The notes beneath the pieces were generated by a model, which was given only the letters and a program-made list of their open reading frames with translations, was not told the DNA's origin and ran no database searches. From positions 372,001 to 436,000 of the forward strand of contig NC_022663.1 in assembly GCF_000157895.3 (NCBI RefSeq): DNA of 64,000 nt. The letters run 5' to 3'. Positions within the stretch are counted from its first letter, which is position 1. Every line of letters begins with the position of its first letter. The position numbers were made by a program, and so were the translations under genes. The stretch is from Mycobacterium kansasii ATCC 12478. Lineage in GTDB: Bacteria; Actinomycetota; Actinomycetes; Mycobacteriales; Mycobacteriaceae. Of the stretch, positions 52,429 to 60,543 are shown piece by piece.

Positions 52429-54396
52429 TTCCTGCCCTGATCGGGGTGCGGAACACCAACAATATCGTCGTAGCGGCTGACCAACCCCACATCCGGGGAG
52501 AAGCGCTCGCTGGGCGGCCTGGGTTCCAGCGACTGCGACAAAGCGGGACCAATCACGCTGTTGTATTGACCGGCCGTAACACCCAGTTCTTCCGGCGTCG
52601 CGATTCGACCATTGGGGTGGTCGTGGTCATAGACGATGTAACCGGGCGGCAGTCCGGCGACTGTGTGTCCTGTTCCGAGCATGGCGTTGAGGATCTCTTG
52701 GTCGGCCATACCCAAAGACATGGGCTGTATCGGATTTTCGGTCGGCGCAGTCGGTGTCGGACCGAGGACGGCGTTTTCCAGGTTGTGGCCCAGGATGCCG
52801 ATCGTAGGACCGGCGATGCGGCCGACCCCGGGGATAAAGCCACCTGCTGTGGTGAGACCTTGCAAGCCCGTTTCATACGCCGATTTCTTAGACTGATATT
52901 CCGAGACGCCCTGGTGATACCCATTGTCCTCGTTGGCTTGAAACGCATTGTGTGTGCCGACGTCGACCAACGCTCGCAAAGTTGCGGCATCATACAAATG
53001 CTGGTCGTAACCCGAATGGGTGGGATCGTCGGCAAAAGCAGCCTCGTGAAGCACAGCCTGCGCGTAGGCCTGGCCGTTAAAGTACTGGGCGGCCTCCTTA
53101 TCGCTGCTCAGCACCGAGAAGACACCCTTGGCCACCGGCAGCGCACCCGACATCGTGTGGCCGTCCAGCGGATCACCGAATCCCGGTAATCCCCCCGATG
53201 TGCCGGCGATATTGTTGGCATAGGGCCCCAGCCCATGAGCCATATCGCGGACCAAATTCGGGTTCACCTGGCCAAGGGTGTGGTTTCCCGGAAGATGCAG
53301 CAACTCCTGCTGGTGACCACCGATATATGAACTGTAGACGTGGGCGGTTTCGGCGGCGATCCTTTCCTCCGGCCCCTGGACCACCGCCGGATCCCCAGTC
53401 CACGAAAACAGGGATCCAACCCCTTGGCCGTTGTCTTTCCAGTAATGGTGGGTGATGTTTCGCAGGAACTTGTCGCCGTCGGCGCCGGACTTGATGGTGT
53501 CATGCACCACCTGGTGATCCGGCGAGACCGCCGAGAGGACATTGGACACCGTGGGATCCAAAGCGGGATCGCGTTCGACGTTTTGGCCGCGGCTGGCGGG
53601 GTCGATATGCCAGATCGGCGTATCCATCATCACCGATGCCTTGTGGATCATTGCGCGATCCAACTCGGTATTCGTCTGGAAGCCCCTGTCCCCGTCCTTG
53701 ACGATACCGGCGATGTCGTTCATTTGATGCATGAATATCGCGTTGGGCGAATTCAACGCCTGCTGGACACTTGCAGGCAACTGCGAGATGCCGCCTTTAA
53801 CCGTGTCGGAACCCTGCTTGGCGCCAACGGTTAACTGAGTCTTCGGGAAGCTGATATTCGGATTGCTCATCAGCTGCCAGGAATTGGCGATCATGCCCCT
53901 TTGCGCGCCCAGGCGTTGCTCCGCGGTCGTGAGCGCGTCGACAGACATGCCGTGTTCTTGAGCTTGCAACTGACTCAACACTGAGGCCTGCTCGGCAGTC
54001 AACGGAACTTTCCCGGCCAACTGATCGGGGGTAATGGAACCCAATACAGCATTGACCCGCCCAGCCGCACCTTGGTCACCAGCAAGCGCATCATGGACGT
54101 CTTGTTCAGCTTGGTCTGGCGTCTCGGGTTCGTGGTTGTCGACGCCCCAAATTCGAGAAGGGTCGTAGCCGTCGACAGCCAGATTTTTCTCCGCGGTTCT
54201 CAGGGAGTTTGAATACCCGTCGCGAATCGAATGCAGCTCAGCCAGGGCAGTCTGGGTGTCGTCAATCGCGTCCTGTTCGCACGTGTGAATGAAAGCATCC
54301 AGTGTCGCCCTGTCCTCTGCGGTGAGCTGAGGGTTTCTCTCGAGCGTCACCGCTCGGCCGATCTCGTCATCGAGTTGCTGCAGCTGACCCTCTAGC
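52425..54396 (-). pseudogene. 3' part of a large ESX-associated-type protein gene, broken by an IS1634-family element
   Basis: This is the C-terminal portion of a gene whose 5' part lies at 56,388-56,758. It remains open from the IS junction and could still be read from an internal ATG at 54,350 as 641 aa. Joining the parts with one copy of the 6-bp target duplication restores a 778-aa frame. The N-terminal third is helical and coiled (TAEDRATLDAFIHTCEQDAI; LHSIRDGYSNSLRTAEKNLA). The rest is rich in Gly/His/Asn (PGNHTLGQVNPNLVRDMAHG; GGFIPGVGRIAGPTIGILGH). Related mycobacterial proteins are often annotated as TPR-region proteins; I cannot give a function. A second, uninterrupted copy begins at 62,929 in opposite orientation. 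Confidence 0.85.
54391..54396. repeat. Target site duplication TCTAGC, left
   Basis: TCTAGC abuts the left end of the IS1634-type element; the same 6 bp recur at 56,388-56,393 on the right. The second copy of the gene has an equivalent uninterrupted sequence at this point. Confidence 0.85.
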
Positions 54397-56387
54397 CCGA
54401 AGTTGCGACCGTCTGGATAGGTGATTCGGGCTTTGACGTGGGGTTTTGTTGGTTTTGGGTGTTTTAGGTCTGACTACGCCGCGATGGTGAGGGGGATGGT
54501 GGCCTTGATGAGGTCGAAGGCGCGGCGTTGGTCGTGGGTGGGTTCGGTGAGAGTCTCGATTTCGATGTTGGTGTCCTGGTAGCGGATTCGGTTGCGGGTC
54601 AAGGTGGCCAGGTGATCGAGCAGAGCGCGGAAGCTGCGCAGTGGAGTGGCGTCGGTGGTTTGGTGGCGAGATGCTTTGGTGTGCGCATGTGGTGAGCGTT
54701 GTGCGGGTGCGACGGGGTTGTCGCGGGTTGGTGGGTGTTCGTCGGTGTAGGTCAGCGGCGCCCAGGCTTTGCGTAAGTGCCAGGTCACATAGCAGGCCAG
54801 CAGGCAGATCAGTACGTGGGCTTTGACGCGCTCAGACAGCCGGTGGTGGATGGGGCGTAGGTCGAGGTCGTCGGTTTTGATGCTGCGGAAGTCGCGTTCG
54901 ACATAGGCCAGGTTCTTATACCCGGTGACCACCGCGGGGGCGTCGAGGTCGGTGGCGGGCACCGAGGTGCGCAGGACGTAGATGCCGTCGAGGGCGGCTT
55001 CGGCGGTGATGGCTGCGTGGTCGCGTTCATAGGCGAAGCTGGTGTCTGTGATGGTGCGGTGAAAGTGCTTGCTTACCTTGTATTTGTTGACGATCTGCCC
55101 GACAGCTTCGCCGATCTTGCCGGCCCCGGCCAGGCTGCCGCGCTCGACCCGTTCGGCGATACGCGCTAGGGCGGTCTCGGTGGCGGCCAGCAGTTCGTTG
55201 CGTTTGCGGGCCCGTTCAGCGGCCAGGGCGGGGTTGCGGCAGGCGATCAGCCGTTCGTGTGGGTAGTCGGGGTGGGTGATCTCGGCCAGGTCGTGGGTAT
55301 CGAACAGGCTCATCTGCAGCGGCCCGTCGTCGGCGGCCAGTTTGGCAATCGCTGGAGCGCGCAGCGCGGTGATCCACCCGAAATCGGTTCCGGTGTCGTT
55401 GAGTTCTTTGATCGCGGCGATGCGAGCGGCGGTGATCATGCCGCGATCGCCGACTAGCACCAGCCGATCCAGCCCGAAGCCGGTGCGGATGACCTCCACG
55501 ATGTCGGTGAAGGCGACCGGATCGGCGGTATCACCGGCAAAGACCCGCACCGCCACCGGCCGGCCGGCAGGGTCGGTGAGCACCCCGTATTCGATTTGCG
55601 GTAAGCCCTTTTTGCGGTCGCGGGAATAGCCGCGCTTGGCCAGCTGGCAATGCCGGCCCGTCACCCACGATGAGGTCAGGTCAAACAATGCCATCCGTGA
55701 CGGATTGGCTTCTGGACCAAGGTGTTTAGCGGCGAGCCTCTTTTCGATGCCGTCTTGGCGGTCGCTGAGCCAGTCCATCGCCGCATAGATCTCGTCGGTG
55801 GAAGCGCCGGCGATCTGCAGGTCTGCGCCCAGGGTGCAATCGGCCCAGCGCGACAGCGTCGAGAGCTTGGATGCCGGATGGATCACCCGCGAGACGATCA
55901 GCCCGTAGACCAGATCGCGGGACCGACACGGCGACCCCAGCAGCGCGGGCAGTCCCAGCTGGCGGGCCATCGCCGCGACCGCGGCCACATGCCCATGCGG
56001 CAACGCGCGTAGCACCGTCACCTCCTGACCAGCGGGCACCAGGCTGTGTCCCTTCAGCGTCGCCTCCAGCGCGGCGATCGCCGCCTCGGGCAACATCGAC
56101 AAGTTGGCCACGGTCTCGTTGCGCACCTTGGGCCCGTCGCGGAAGGTGCGGCGCAACAGCACCGACTGATAAACGCGCTGTTTGCCCTGCTTATCCACAT
56201 GCGTCTTTTTAACTCTGACTACGTGAGCTTTGCCCTGGTTACGCGGCATACAAAGCATCATAGCCTGATTACGCCGATCAGATACGAATGACACGCACAT
56301 ATTCGTGACTACATATCAGCACGAGACAACAGCCCATAGCGCCAGCTCAGAACACTAATCCCCAGTCAGAACCCGTCGTAACTTCCG
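54397..56387 (-). mobile_element. IS1634-family insertion sequence, about 1,991 bp
   Basis: The ends form imperfect inverted repeats: left CCGAAGTTGCGACC, right (reverse complement) CGGAAGTTACGACG. They are flanked by 6-bp direct repeats TCTAGC. One long transposase gene fills the element. It interrupts the large protein gene between codons for IAQL and EGQLQQL. Confidence 0.9.
54474..56300 (-). CDS. IS1634-family (IS4-type) transposase
   Basis: The frame from 56,300 is 608 aa; an internal ATG at 56,249 (MPRNQGKAHVVRVKKTHVDK) is a plausible start and gives 591 aa. DDE acid positions are suggested by MALFDLTSSW, LVLVGDRGMITAARIAAIKE and the E-containing YVERDFRSIKTDDLDLRPIH (Y-x2-E-R-x2-R-x-x-K type with RPIHH). 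Length and motifs fit the IS1549/IS1634 group. It is apparently intact, so the element may still be mobile. Confidence 0.92.
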   Translation of the reverse strand: MCVSFVSDRRNQAMMLCMPRNQGKAHVVRVKKTHVDKQGKQRVYQSVLLRRTFRDGPKVRNETVANLSMLPEAAIAALEATLKGHSLVPAGQEVTVLRALPHGHVAAVAAMARQLGLPALLGSPCRSRDLVYGLIVSRVIHPASKLSTLSRWADCTLGADLQIAGASTDEIYAAMDWLSDRQDGIEKRLAAKHLGPEANPSRMALFDLTSSWVTGRHCQLAKRGYSRDRKKGLPQIEYGVLTDPAGRPVAVRVFAGDTADPVAFTDIVEVIRTGFGLDRLVLVGDRGMITAARIAAIKELNDTGTDFGWITALRAPAIAKLAADDGPLQMSLFDTHDLAEITHPDYPHERLIACRNPALAAERARKRNELLAATETALARIAERVERGSLAGAGKIGEAVGQIVNKYKVSKHFHRTITDTSFAYERDHAAITAEAALDGIYVLRTSVPATDLDAPAVVTGYKNLAYVERDFRSIKTDDLDLRPIHHRLSERVKAHVLICLLACYVTWHLRKAWAPLTYTDEHPPTRDNPVAPAQRSPHAHTKASRHQTTDATPLRSFRALLDHLATLTRNRIRYQDTNIEIETLTEPTHDQRRAFDLIKATIPLTIAA

Positions 56388-56393
56388 TCTAGC
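56388..56393. repeat. Target site duplication TCTAGC, right
   Basis: Right-hand copy of the 6-bp duplication made when the IS1634-type element inserted. Confidence 0.85.
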
Positions 56394-56758
56394 TGTGCGA
56401 TCTGCCCGCTTGCGGATCGCTGCGCTTCGGCCAATGTTGCCGCGATATTTTCCAGGTCCACCCCGATCTTGGGCAATTGCAACGACTGCGCACCCAATGA
56501 CTGGGCGACGCGCTGCACCTCAGCCGAATCATTGATCGGATGCTCGCCGTTCTCCCGATTCCAGGCTGCCTCGAAGCGGCGCCGCGCCAGATCGAAGGCA
56601 GCGTCAGCCTCGGCGGTGCACCGACCTGCCGCATGAAACGCCTCCGCAAGACCCGAAATCTGCGCCGGACGCCCGGCTTGGAGGCTCTGATTGATCGCCC
56701 ATGGATCACCACCGGCTTCAGCGATCAGCAGCGGGACGCTTACGTAGCGAAGCTGCAC
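56388..56758 (-). pseudogene. 5' part of the IS-broken large protein gene
   Basis: The frame starts with GTG at 56,758 and encodes MQLRYVSVPLLIAEAGGDPW, then AINQSLQAGRPAQISGLAEA, a helical ESX-substrate-like N-terminus. It ends at the IS junction after about 123 codons; read-through into the IS adds DGSYDGF and a stop. The GTG is preceded by a GGAGGG site. The inverted copy at 62,929 differs here by only a few residues (for example YVS/YIS). Confidence 0.88.
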
Positions 56759-56779
56759 CGCACCCTCCGTGGTTTTGGG

Positions 56780-56941
56780 TTATCCATTTCGGTGAGAAAC
56801 GTAGTCGCGTCCACCGTGTGGCGCCGAGCACGGTAGCGACCCTTCAGAAGCTACCGGGCTACCTGCGGTGCACATCGCATCGGACATGAACCACAAAGAA
56901 GCCACGCGCGAATTCTGCCCTACTGCACGGGTTGTCGCCAT
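56780..56941 (-). pseudogene. Fossil of a cpnT-like 5' end (left copy)
   Basis: A 53-codon frame from the ATG at 56,941 reads MATTRAVGQNSRVASLWFMS, then DAMCTAGSPVASEGS. It aligns with the start of the intact CpnT-like protein (MATTLAIGQNPGVAPLAVDP, EAMFVAGSAVAAVGE). After about 35 codons the similarity is lost and the frame stops. It sits just upstream of the large-protein gene. It could be an expressed leader peptide, but a decayed duplicate is the simplest reading. Confidence 0.65.
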
Positions 56942-57032
56942 TCACGCCTGAGAACCGACGTATGGAGGATTGGCCGTCTCGCCCAACGGGGGGCGATGTT
57001 TCGGCGGCCGTGGCTGTCCTCGATGTCGCCGC

Positions 57033-57409
57033 TGTCCGTGTTTCGTCTCAAGACATGTTTGACGGTCTGTCCTCAAGAGACGCTTGACGTTTCGGCGTTG
57101 TTCATGATCTTGTTCCCTCCGGCTTTGTCGGTGGCGGAGTGGGCGGGTTCGTGGATCAGCAGGCGTTGGTGGAGTACCGGTATCGGGCGGTATGCGAGGT
57201 GCTCGGTGGCTCGCCGATCGGCGAGGTGGCGCTGCGCTACGGCACGACGCGCCAGTCGCTGGACTCGTGGCGGACGCGGTTTAAGGAAGAGGGCATGACC
57301 GGCCTCATTGATCGGTCACGCCGACCGCATAGGAGTCCGTCCAAACTGTCCGCTGAGGTCGAGGCGCAGATATGCCAGATGCGACGGCAGCATCCCCGCT
57401 GGGGCGCTC
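57033..57409 (+). mobile_element. Truncated IS481-family element
   Basis: Begins with TGTCCGTGTTTCGTCTCAAG at the exact point where the inverted duplication ends, so this is probably its terminal repeat. It is cut at 57,410 by an IS3-family element, and the rest of the element is not found on the other side. Confidence 0.75.
57139..57409 (+). pseudogene. N-terminal fragment of an IS481-family transposase
   Basis: About 90 codons encode VEYRYRAVCEVLGGSPIGEV, ALRYGTTRQSLDSWRTRFKE and SRRPHRSPSKLSAEVEAQIC. This is the helix-turn-helix region of IS481-type integrases, ending at HPRWGA, where the DDE domain normally follows. The following residues come from the IS3-family element end. No catalytic domain is present. 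Confidence 0.85.
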
Positions 57410-57440
57410 TGAATCGCCCTGGTTCTCCCGGAGGCTCGGG

Positions 57441-58358
57441 CTATTGGATTTCGACCAGGGGTTGATCGGTCCGTTTCGTAGCGTAGAACGTGGCTTCGAA
57501 CTCTGCGGGTGGGATGTCGCCGAGGTAGCCGTGTAGGCGGCTGGTGTTGTGCCAGTGCACCCACCCGAGGGTGGCCAGTTCGACGTCTTCGACGGTCTTC
57601 CAGGGTCCGGTACGAGCCGGTCCGTAGATCAGTTCGGCCTTGTAGTAGCCGTTGACCGTCTCGGCCAGGGCATTGTCGAAACTGTCCCCGATCGAGCCGA
57701 TGGACGGGACCGCGCCGATCTCGGCAAGGCGTTCGCCATAGCGGATGGACGTGAATTGCGATCCCGCATCGGAGTGAGATATCAAGCCCGGCAATAGCTT
57801 TCCCCGAGACCAGCGGGCCATCTCAATCGCATCGAGCACCATAATAGTGCGCATGTGAGAGGCCACCCGCCACCCCACGATCATTCGACTGAAGGCATCG
57901 AGGATGAAGCACACGTAGGCGACCCCCGCCCAGGTCGGCACGAAGGTCAGATCGCTGACCCACAACTGGTTCGGGGCCGCAGCAGTGAACTGGCGTTGGA
58001 CCAAGTCTGGATGGCGGCCGGCGGTCAGGTCGGGTTTGGTGGTCTTGACGCGTTTGCCGCGGCGCACCCCGACCATGCCGGCGGCGCGCATGTGCCGGGC
58101 CACCTGGTCACGGCCCACGTCGTGGCCAGCTCGCCGGGCAGCCTTCCACAGCTTGCGAGCCCCATAGACGCAGTAGTTGTCCTCCCAGAGCTGGCGCAGC
58201 GCCGGGCCGAGTACGGCGTCTCGACAGGCCCGCGCCGAAGGTGGGCGAGTTTTCGCGTCGTAGTAGGTGCTCGGGGCCACCGACACTCCTGCGCTGCGCA
58301 GCACGGTGCAGATGGGCTCGACCCCGAACTCGCCGCGCTGGGCGTCGATGAAGGCCAC
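57441..58358 (-). CDS. IS3-family transposase OrfB (integrase domain)
   Basis: The 305-aa frame begins at a GTG overlapping the orfA stop (TAGTG) in the -1 frame. It contains the rve integrase core: NQLWVSDLTFVPTWAGVAYV (first Asp), SHSDAGSQFTSIRYGERLAE (second Asp) and NALAETVNGYYKAELIYGPA (Glu). The HTH_21-type region is CVYGARKLWKAARRAGHDVG. In IS3 elements OrfA and OrfB are usually joined by a -1 frameshift; no classic slippery heptamer is evident here, so coupling by stop-start overlap is possible. Confidence 0.92.
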   Translation of the reverse strand: MAFIDAQRGEFGVEPICTVLRSAGVSVAPSTYYDAKTRPPSARACRDAVLGPALRQLWEDNYCVYGARKLWKAARRAGHDVGRDQVARHMRAAGMVGVRRGKRVKTTKPDLTAGRHPDLVQRQFTAAAPNQLWVSDLTFVPTWAGVAYVCFILDAFSRMIVGWRVASHMRTIMVLDAIEMARWSRGKLLPGLISHSDAGSQFTSIRYGERLAEIGAVPSIGSIGDSFDNALAETVNGYYKAELIYGPARTGPWKTVEDVELATLGWVHWHNTSRLHGYLGDIPPAEFEATFYATKRTDQPLVEIQ

Positions 58359-58702
58359 TATTTCTTGTGTTGGCGGTCGAGCTCCGCCCCGAAGAAACTG
58401 GCCGCTCGTTTCAATATTTCGTTGGCGCGCTTAAGTTCTCGCACTTCCTGCTCGAGTTCTTTGACTCGTTGCGCCTCGGCGGTGGACACCCCGGGTGCAT
58501 AACCATCGTCGATGTCGGCGTGGCGCACCCAGGACCGGACCGACTCCACGCCGTAGCCCAATTGGCGGGCTACGCGGTACACCGTGCCATGGTAGGTGCC
58601 CAACTCAGCGCGTAACGCACGCACCATCCGGACCGCGGCGGCTTTCTCCTCCGGGCTATACCGACGCGATGTCGGCTTTCCAGGCACCTGTTCCTTCGGC
58701 AT
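58358..58702 (-). CDS. IS3-family transposase OrfA (DNA-binding)
   Basis: From the ATG at 58,702 the protein is 114 aa: MPKEQVPGKPTSRRYSPEEK, a helix-turn-helix in VYRVARQLGYGVESVRSWVR and a C-terminal leucine-zipper-like helix VKELEQEVRELKRANEILKR. Typical IS3 OrfA. The frame extends upstream to 58,741, within 15 bp of the element end. Confidence 0.9.
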   Translation of the reverse strand: MPKEQVPGKPTSRRYSPEEKAAAVRMVRALRAELGTYHGTVYRVARQLGYGVESVRSWVRHADIDDGYAPGVSTAEAQRVKELEQEVRELKRANEILKRAASFFGAELDRQHKK

Positions 58703-58777
58703 GACTCCATCCTCGTTTCCAAGGTCTGGAGCCTCCGGCATTTCCAGGGCGATTCATAATGCTTGGCTGCGCGAACG

Positions 58778-58818
58778 CTGGAGTGCGCTGAGACGAATCC
58801 GCGAATAACCTTACTAAC
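58778..58818 (+). promoter_or_regulatory. Apparent leaderless promoter of paralogue 1
   Basis: Contains CTGGAGTGCGC and, 17 bp after GTGCGC, the -10 element TAACCT (58,806-58,811; TANNNT). The GTG start follows after 7 nt, so transcription should begin at the start codon. The same layout precedes both other paralogues. Confidence 0.6.
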
Positions 58819-59352
58819 GTGACGACTAACCCGCCGCCCGCACAGCAGTGGACACGGCAATATGCACCTCAGACGACACCGCGTTCCGCGACCTGGCCAA
58901 CGGTAGTGCTAGCCACTGTCGCCGCCATACTTAGCGCCGCTGCATTGATTGTGGCACTAGTGCGCCCAGCAAACGGCAGTCGGGCCGTAGCACCAACGAC
59001 GATGGCGCCGCCAACATACACCGCTGCGGAAACCACCGCAGCGCACCAGAAGCTATGTGACGTCTATAAGCTGGCAGCGCGGGCGGTTCAGATTGAAACC
59101 AACGGTGATGACCCGGCCATGGCAAACATTTCCACAGTGAACGGGGCGCAGATGTTACAGCAAGCGGTCAACACTGCGCCGGCGTTGGCACCGGGCGACC
59201 GGGCCGCCGCACTCGAGCTCGCTGAGGCCTACAGCAATAGCACGGCTGTGGCTAGCTTTGCCAGGGGTCGTGATGATCCGGCATGGCGTTCGGCATCGGA
59301 TAACGTCATCGCCAAAGATGCGCGCATGAAGGCTGTGTGTAGCGGCGGCTGA
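58819..59352 (+). CDS. Membrane-anchored small protein, paralogue 1
   Basis: The 177-aa protein starts with GTG. A Pro/Gln/Thr-rich cytoplasmic head of about 25 residues (MTTNPPPAQQWTRQYAPQTT) precedes one membrane helix (VVLATVAAILSAAALIVALV), a Thr/Pro linker and an external domain. That domain (about 70-177) is helical: KLCDVYKLAARAVQIETNGD, DRAAALELAEAYSNSTAVAS and the end ARMKAVCSGG. Two conserved Cys may form a disulfide. The function is unknown and I do not recognise a named family. It is one of three paralogues in this 4-kb stretch beside the large-protein and CpnT-like genes. Confidence 0.85.
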   Translation: MTTNPPPAQQWTRQYAPQTTPRSATWPTVVLATVAAILSAAALIVALVRPANGSRAVAPTTMAPPTYTAAETTAAHQKLCDVYKLAARAVQIETNGDDPAMANISTVNGAQMLQQAVNTAPALAPGDRAAALELAEAYSNSTAVASFARGRDDPAWRSASDNVIAKDARMKAVCSGG

Positions 59353-59498
59353 CCTTCCGCCGGGCAAGTGGTCGAAAGTATTTGGTGGGTCCGTGATGGT
59401 GGGCGACCAGATGCGACGATGGCCGCTGACGGCATACCCCAATCAAGACGTCACCGCTGTTGCATATTGCAGCAGCTATCACCGACACCAGACATGCA

Positions 59499-59539
59499 CT
59501 GGAGTGCGCAAGCGCGACAGCGCGAATAACCTTACTGAG
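59499..59539 (+). promoter_or_regulatory. Apparent leaderless promoter of paralogue 2
   Basis: CTGGAGTGCGC at 59,499-59,509, TAACCT at 59,527-59,532, then 7 nt to the GTG. Spacing is identical to paralogues 1 and 3. Confidence 0.6.
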
Positions 59540-60079
59540 GTGACGACTAACCAGCCGCCCGCACCGCAGTGGACACCGCGCCACCCTGTTCAGCTTGCAC
59601 CACGCTCACGCAGCTGGCCGCTGGCAGCCTTGGCGGGCATCGGCATTGTGGCCATAGTGCTGAGCGCTGCAGCCTTGATTGTGGCTTTGACGCGCCCTAC
59701 ATCCAGCAGCCCAACCGCAGCACCGGCTACGACAGCATCGCCGCCATACACCCCCGCCGAAACCGCCGCCGCGCACCAGAAGTTATGTGACGTGTACAAA
59801 CTGGCGGCGCGAGAAGTGCAGATACACACCAGTGGCGACAACCAACCGCTCGCAGTCGCTGCGACCGTTAACGGCGCGGTCATGTTGGAACAGGCAATAC
59901 GTGCAGCTCCGGCGCTTGCACCCGCCGACCGCGCCGCCGCGCTCGCACTAGCTGAGTCTTACACCAACGCTAATGCTGTGGGTAGCTTCACCAGTCGAGA
60001 CGATCCAGCGGGGCAGGCTTTGATCGATGATGTAATTGCCAAGGACGCACGTATGAAGGCCTTGTGCGGTGCCGGCTGA
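59540..60079 (+). CDS. Membrane-anchored small protein, paralogue 2
   Basis: The 179-aa protein uses the GTG at 59,540. It has the same plan as paralogue 1: head MTTNQPPAPQWTPRHPVQLA, membrane helix IGIVAIVLSAAALIVALTRP, linker, and an external helical domain (AAHQKLCDVYKLAAREVQIH; AAALALAESYTNANAVGSFT) ending ARMKALCGAG with the second conserved Cys. The frame is open upstream to 59,393, but that part is the downstream flank of paralogue 1. Sequence following each paralogue is also conserved (CCGGGCAAGTGGTCG), so whole units were duplicated. Confidence 0.85.
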   Translation: MTTNQPPAPQWTPRHPVQLAPRSRSWPLAALAGIGIVAIVLSAAALIVALTRPTSSSPTAAPATTASPPYTPAETAAAHQKLCDVYKLAAREVQIHTSGDNQPLAVAATVNGAVMLEQAIRAAPALAPADRAAALALAESYTNANAVGSFTSRDDPAGQALIDDVIAKDARMKALCGAG

Positions 60080-60261
60080 TCTTCCGCCGGGCAAGTGGTC
60101 GGCAGTATTGGTGGGCCCGTGGTGGTGCGGACGACCGGATGCGGTGACACATGCGGTCACCTATTGGAGCAATGCAGGGGCTGGCCTGACCCCGATCGGT
60201 TGGTCCATGGCTTATGAGAGTCTTGCAGCCCACACTGTGGGCAGGAAGGCTCAACAAGATC

Positions 60262-60543
60262 ATGGCAACAAGGAAGCGGCATAGCCCCGAGCAGATCGTG
60301 CGTAAGCTGACGCTGGCGGATCGGCTGTTGTCCGAGGGCAAGGACACAGCGGCAGTGTGCCGCGAGCTGGGTGTGTCGGAGGCGACGTATCACCGATGGC
60401 GCAATCAGTTCGGTGGTTTGAAGGCCGAGGATGCCAAGCGCCTGAAGGACCTCGAGCGCGAGAACGCAACGCTGAAGCGGCTCTTGGCAGATGCCGAGTT
60501 AGAGAAGGCTGCACTCAAGGAGATCGCGCGGGGAAACTTCTAG
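60262..60543 (+). CDS. IS3-family transposase OrfA
   Basis: The 93-aa OrfA begins MATRKRHSPEQIVRKLTLAD. It has a helix-turn-helix (AVCRELGVSEATYHRWRNQF) and a leucine-rich coiled coil (KRLKDLERENATLKRLLADA), and ends KEIARGNF. The frame overlaps the orfB frame, which is -1 to it, at a slippery heptamer (60,531-60,537). Confidence 0.92.
   Translation: MATRKRHSPEQIVRKLTLADRLLSEGKDTAAVCRELGVSEATYHRWRNQFGGLKAEDAKRLKDLERENATLKRLLADAELEKAALKEIARGNF
60531..60537 (+). promoter_or_regulatory. Programmed -1 frameshift site GGGAAAC
   Basis: In the orfA frame the codons read G GGA AAC, an exact X-XXY-YYZ heptamer just before the orfA stop. OrfB lies in the -1 frame, so slippage here would produce the OrfAB transposase. 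Confidence 0.6.

Larger units (their letters stand above)
56388..57032. repeat. Left arm of a large inverted duplication (promoter-proximal part)
   Basis: This segment is the reverse complement of 62,655-63,299 with very few differences. It holds the 5' end of the large gene and a fossil cpnT start. Homology resumes beyond the IS from 54,390 leftwards against 63,300 rightwards. It stops abruptly at 57,032, exactly where an IS481-type end begins. Confidence 0.9.
57410..58756 (-). mobile_element. IS3-family insertion sequence, about 1,347 bp
   Basis: Ends are inverted repeats: TGAATCGCCCTGG at 57,410 and its reverse complement ending at 58,756. Similarity extends inward to CCGGAGGCTC on both sides. 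It has two overlapping transposase frames. No target duplication is visible (CTC on the left, TAA on the right), and the two flanks are unrelated, so a deletion or recombination followed insertion. Confidence 0.88.

Noticed and set aside
56941..57032. Arm boundary first read as part of the IS481 element
   Set aside because: Comparison with 62,655-62,746 shows these bases belong to the inverted repeat; the IS481 end starts at 57,033.
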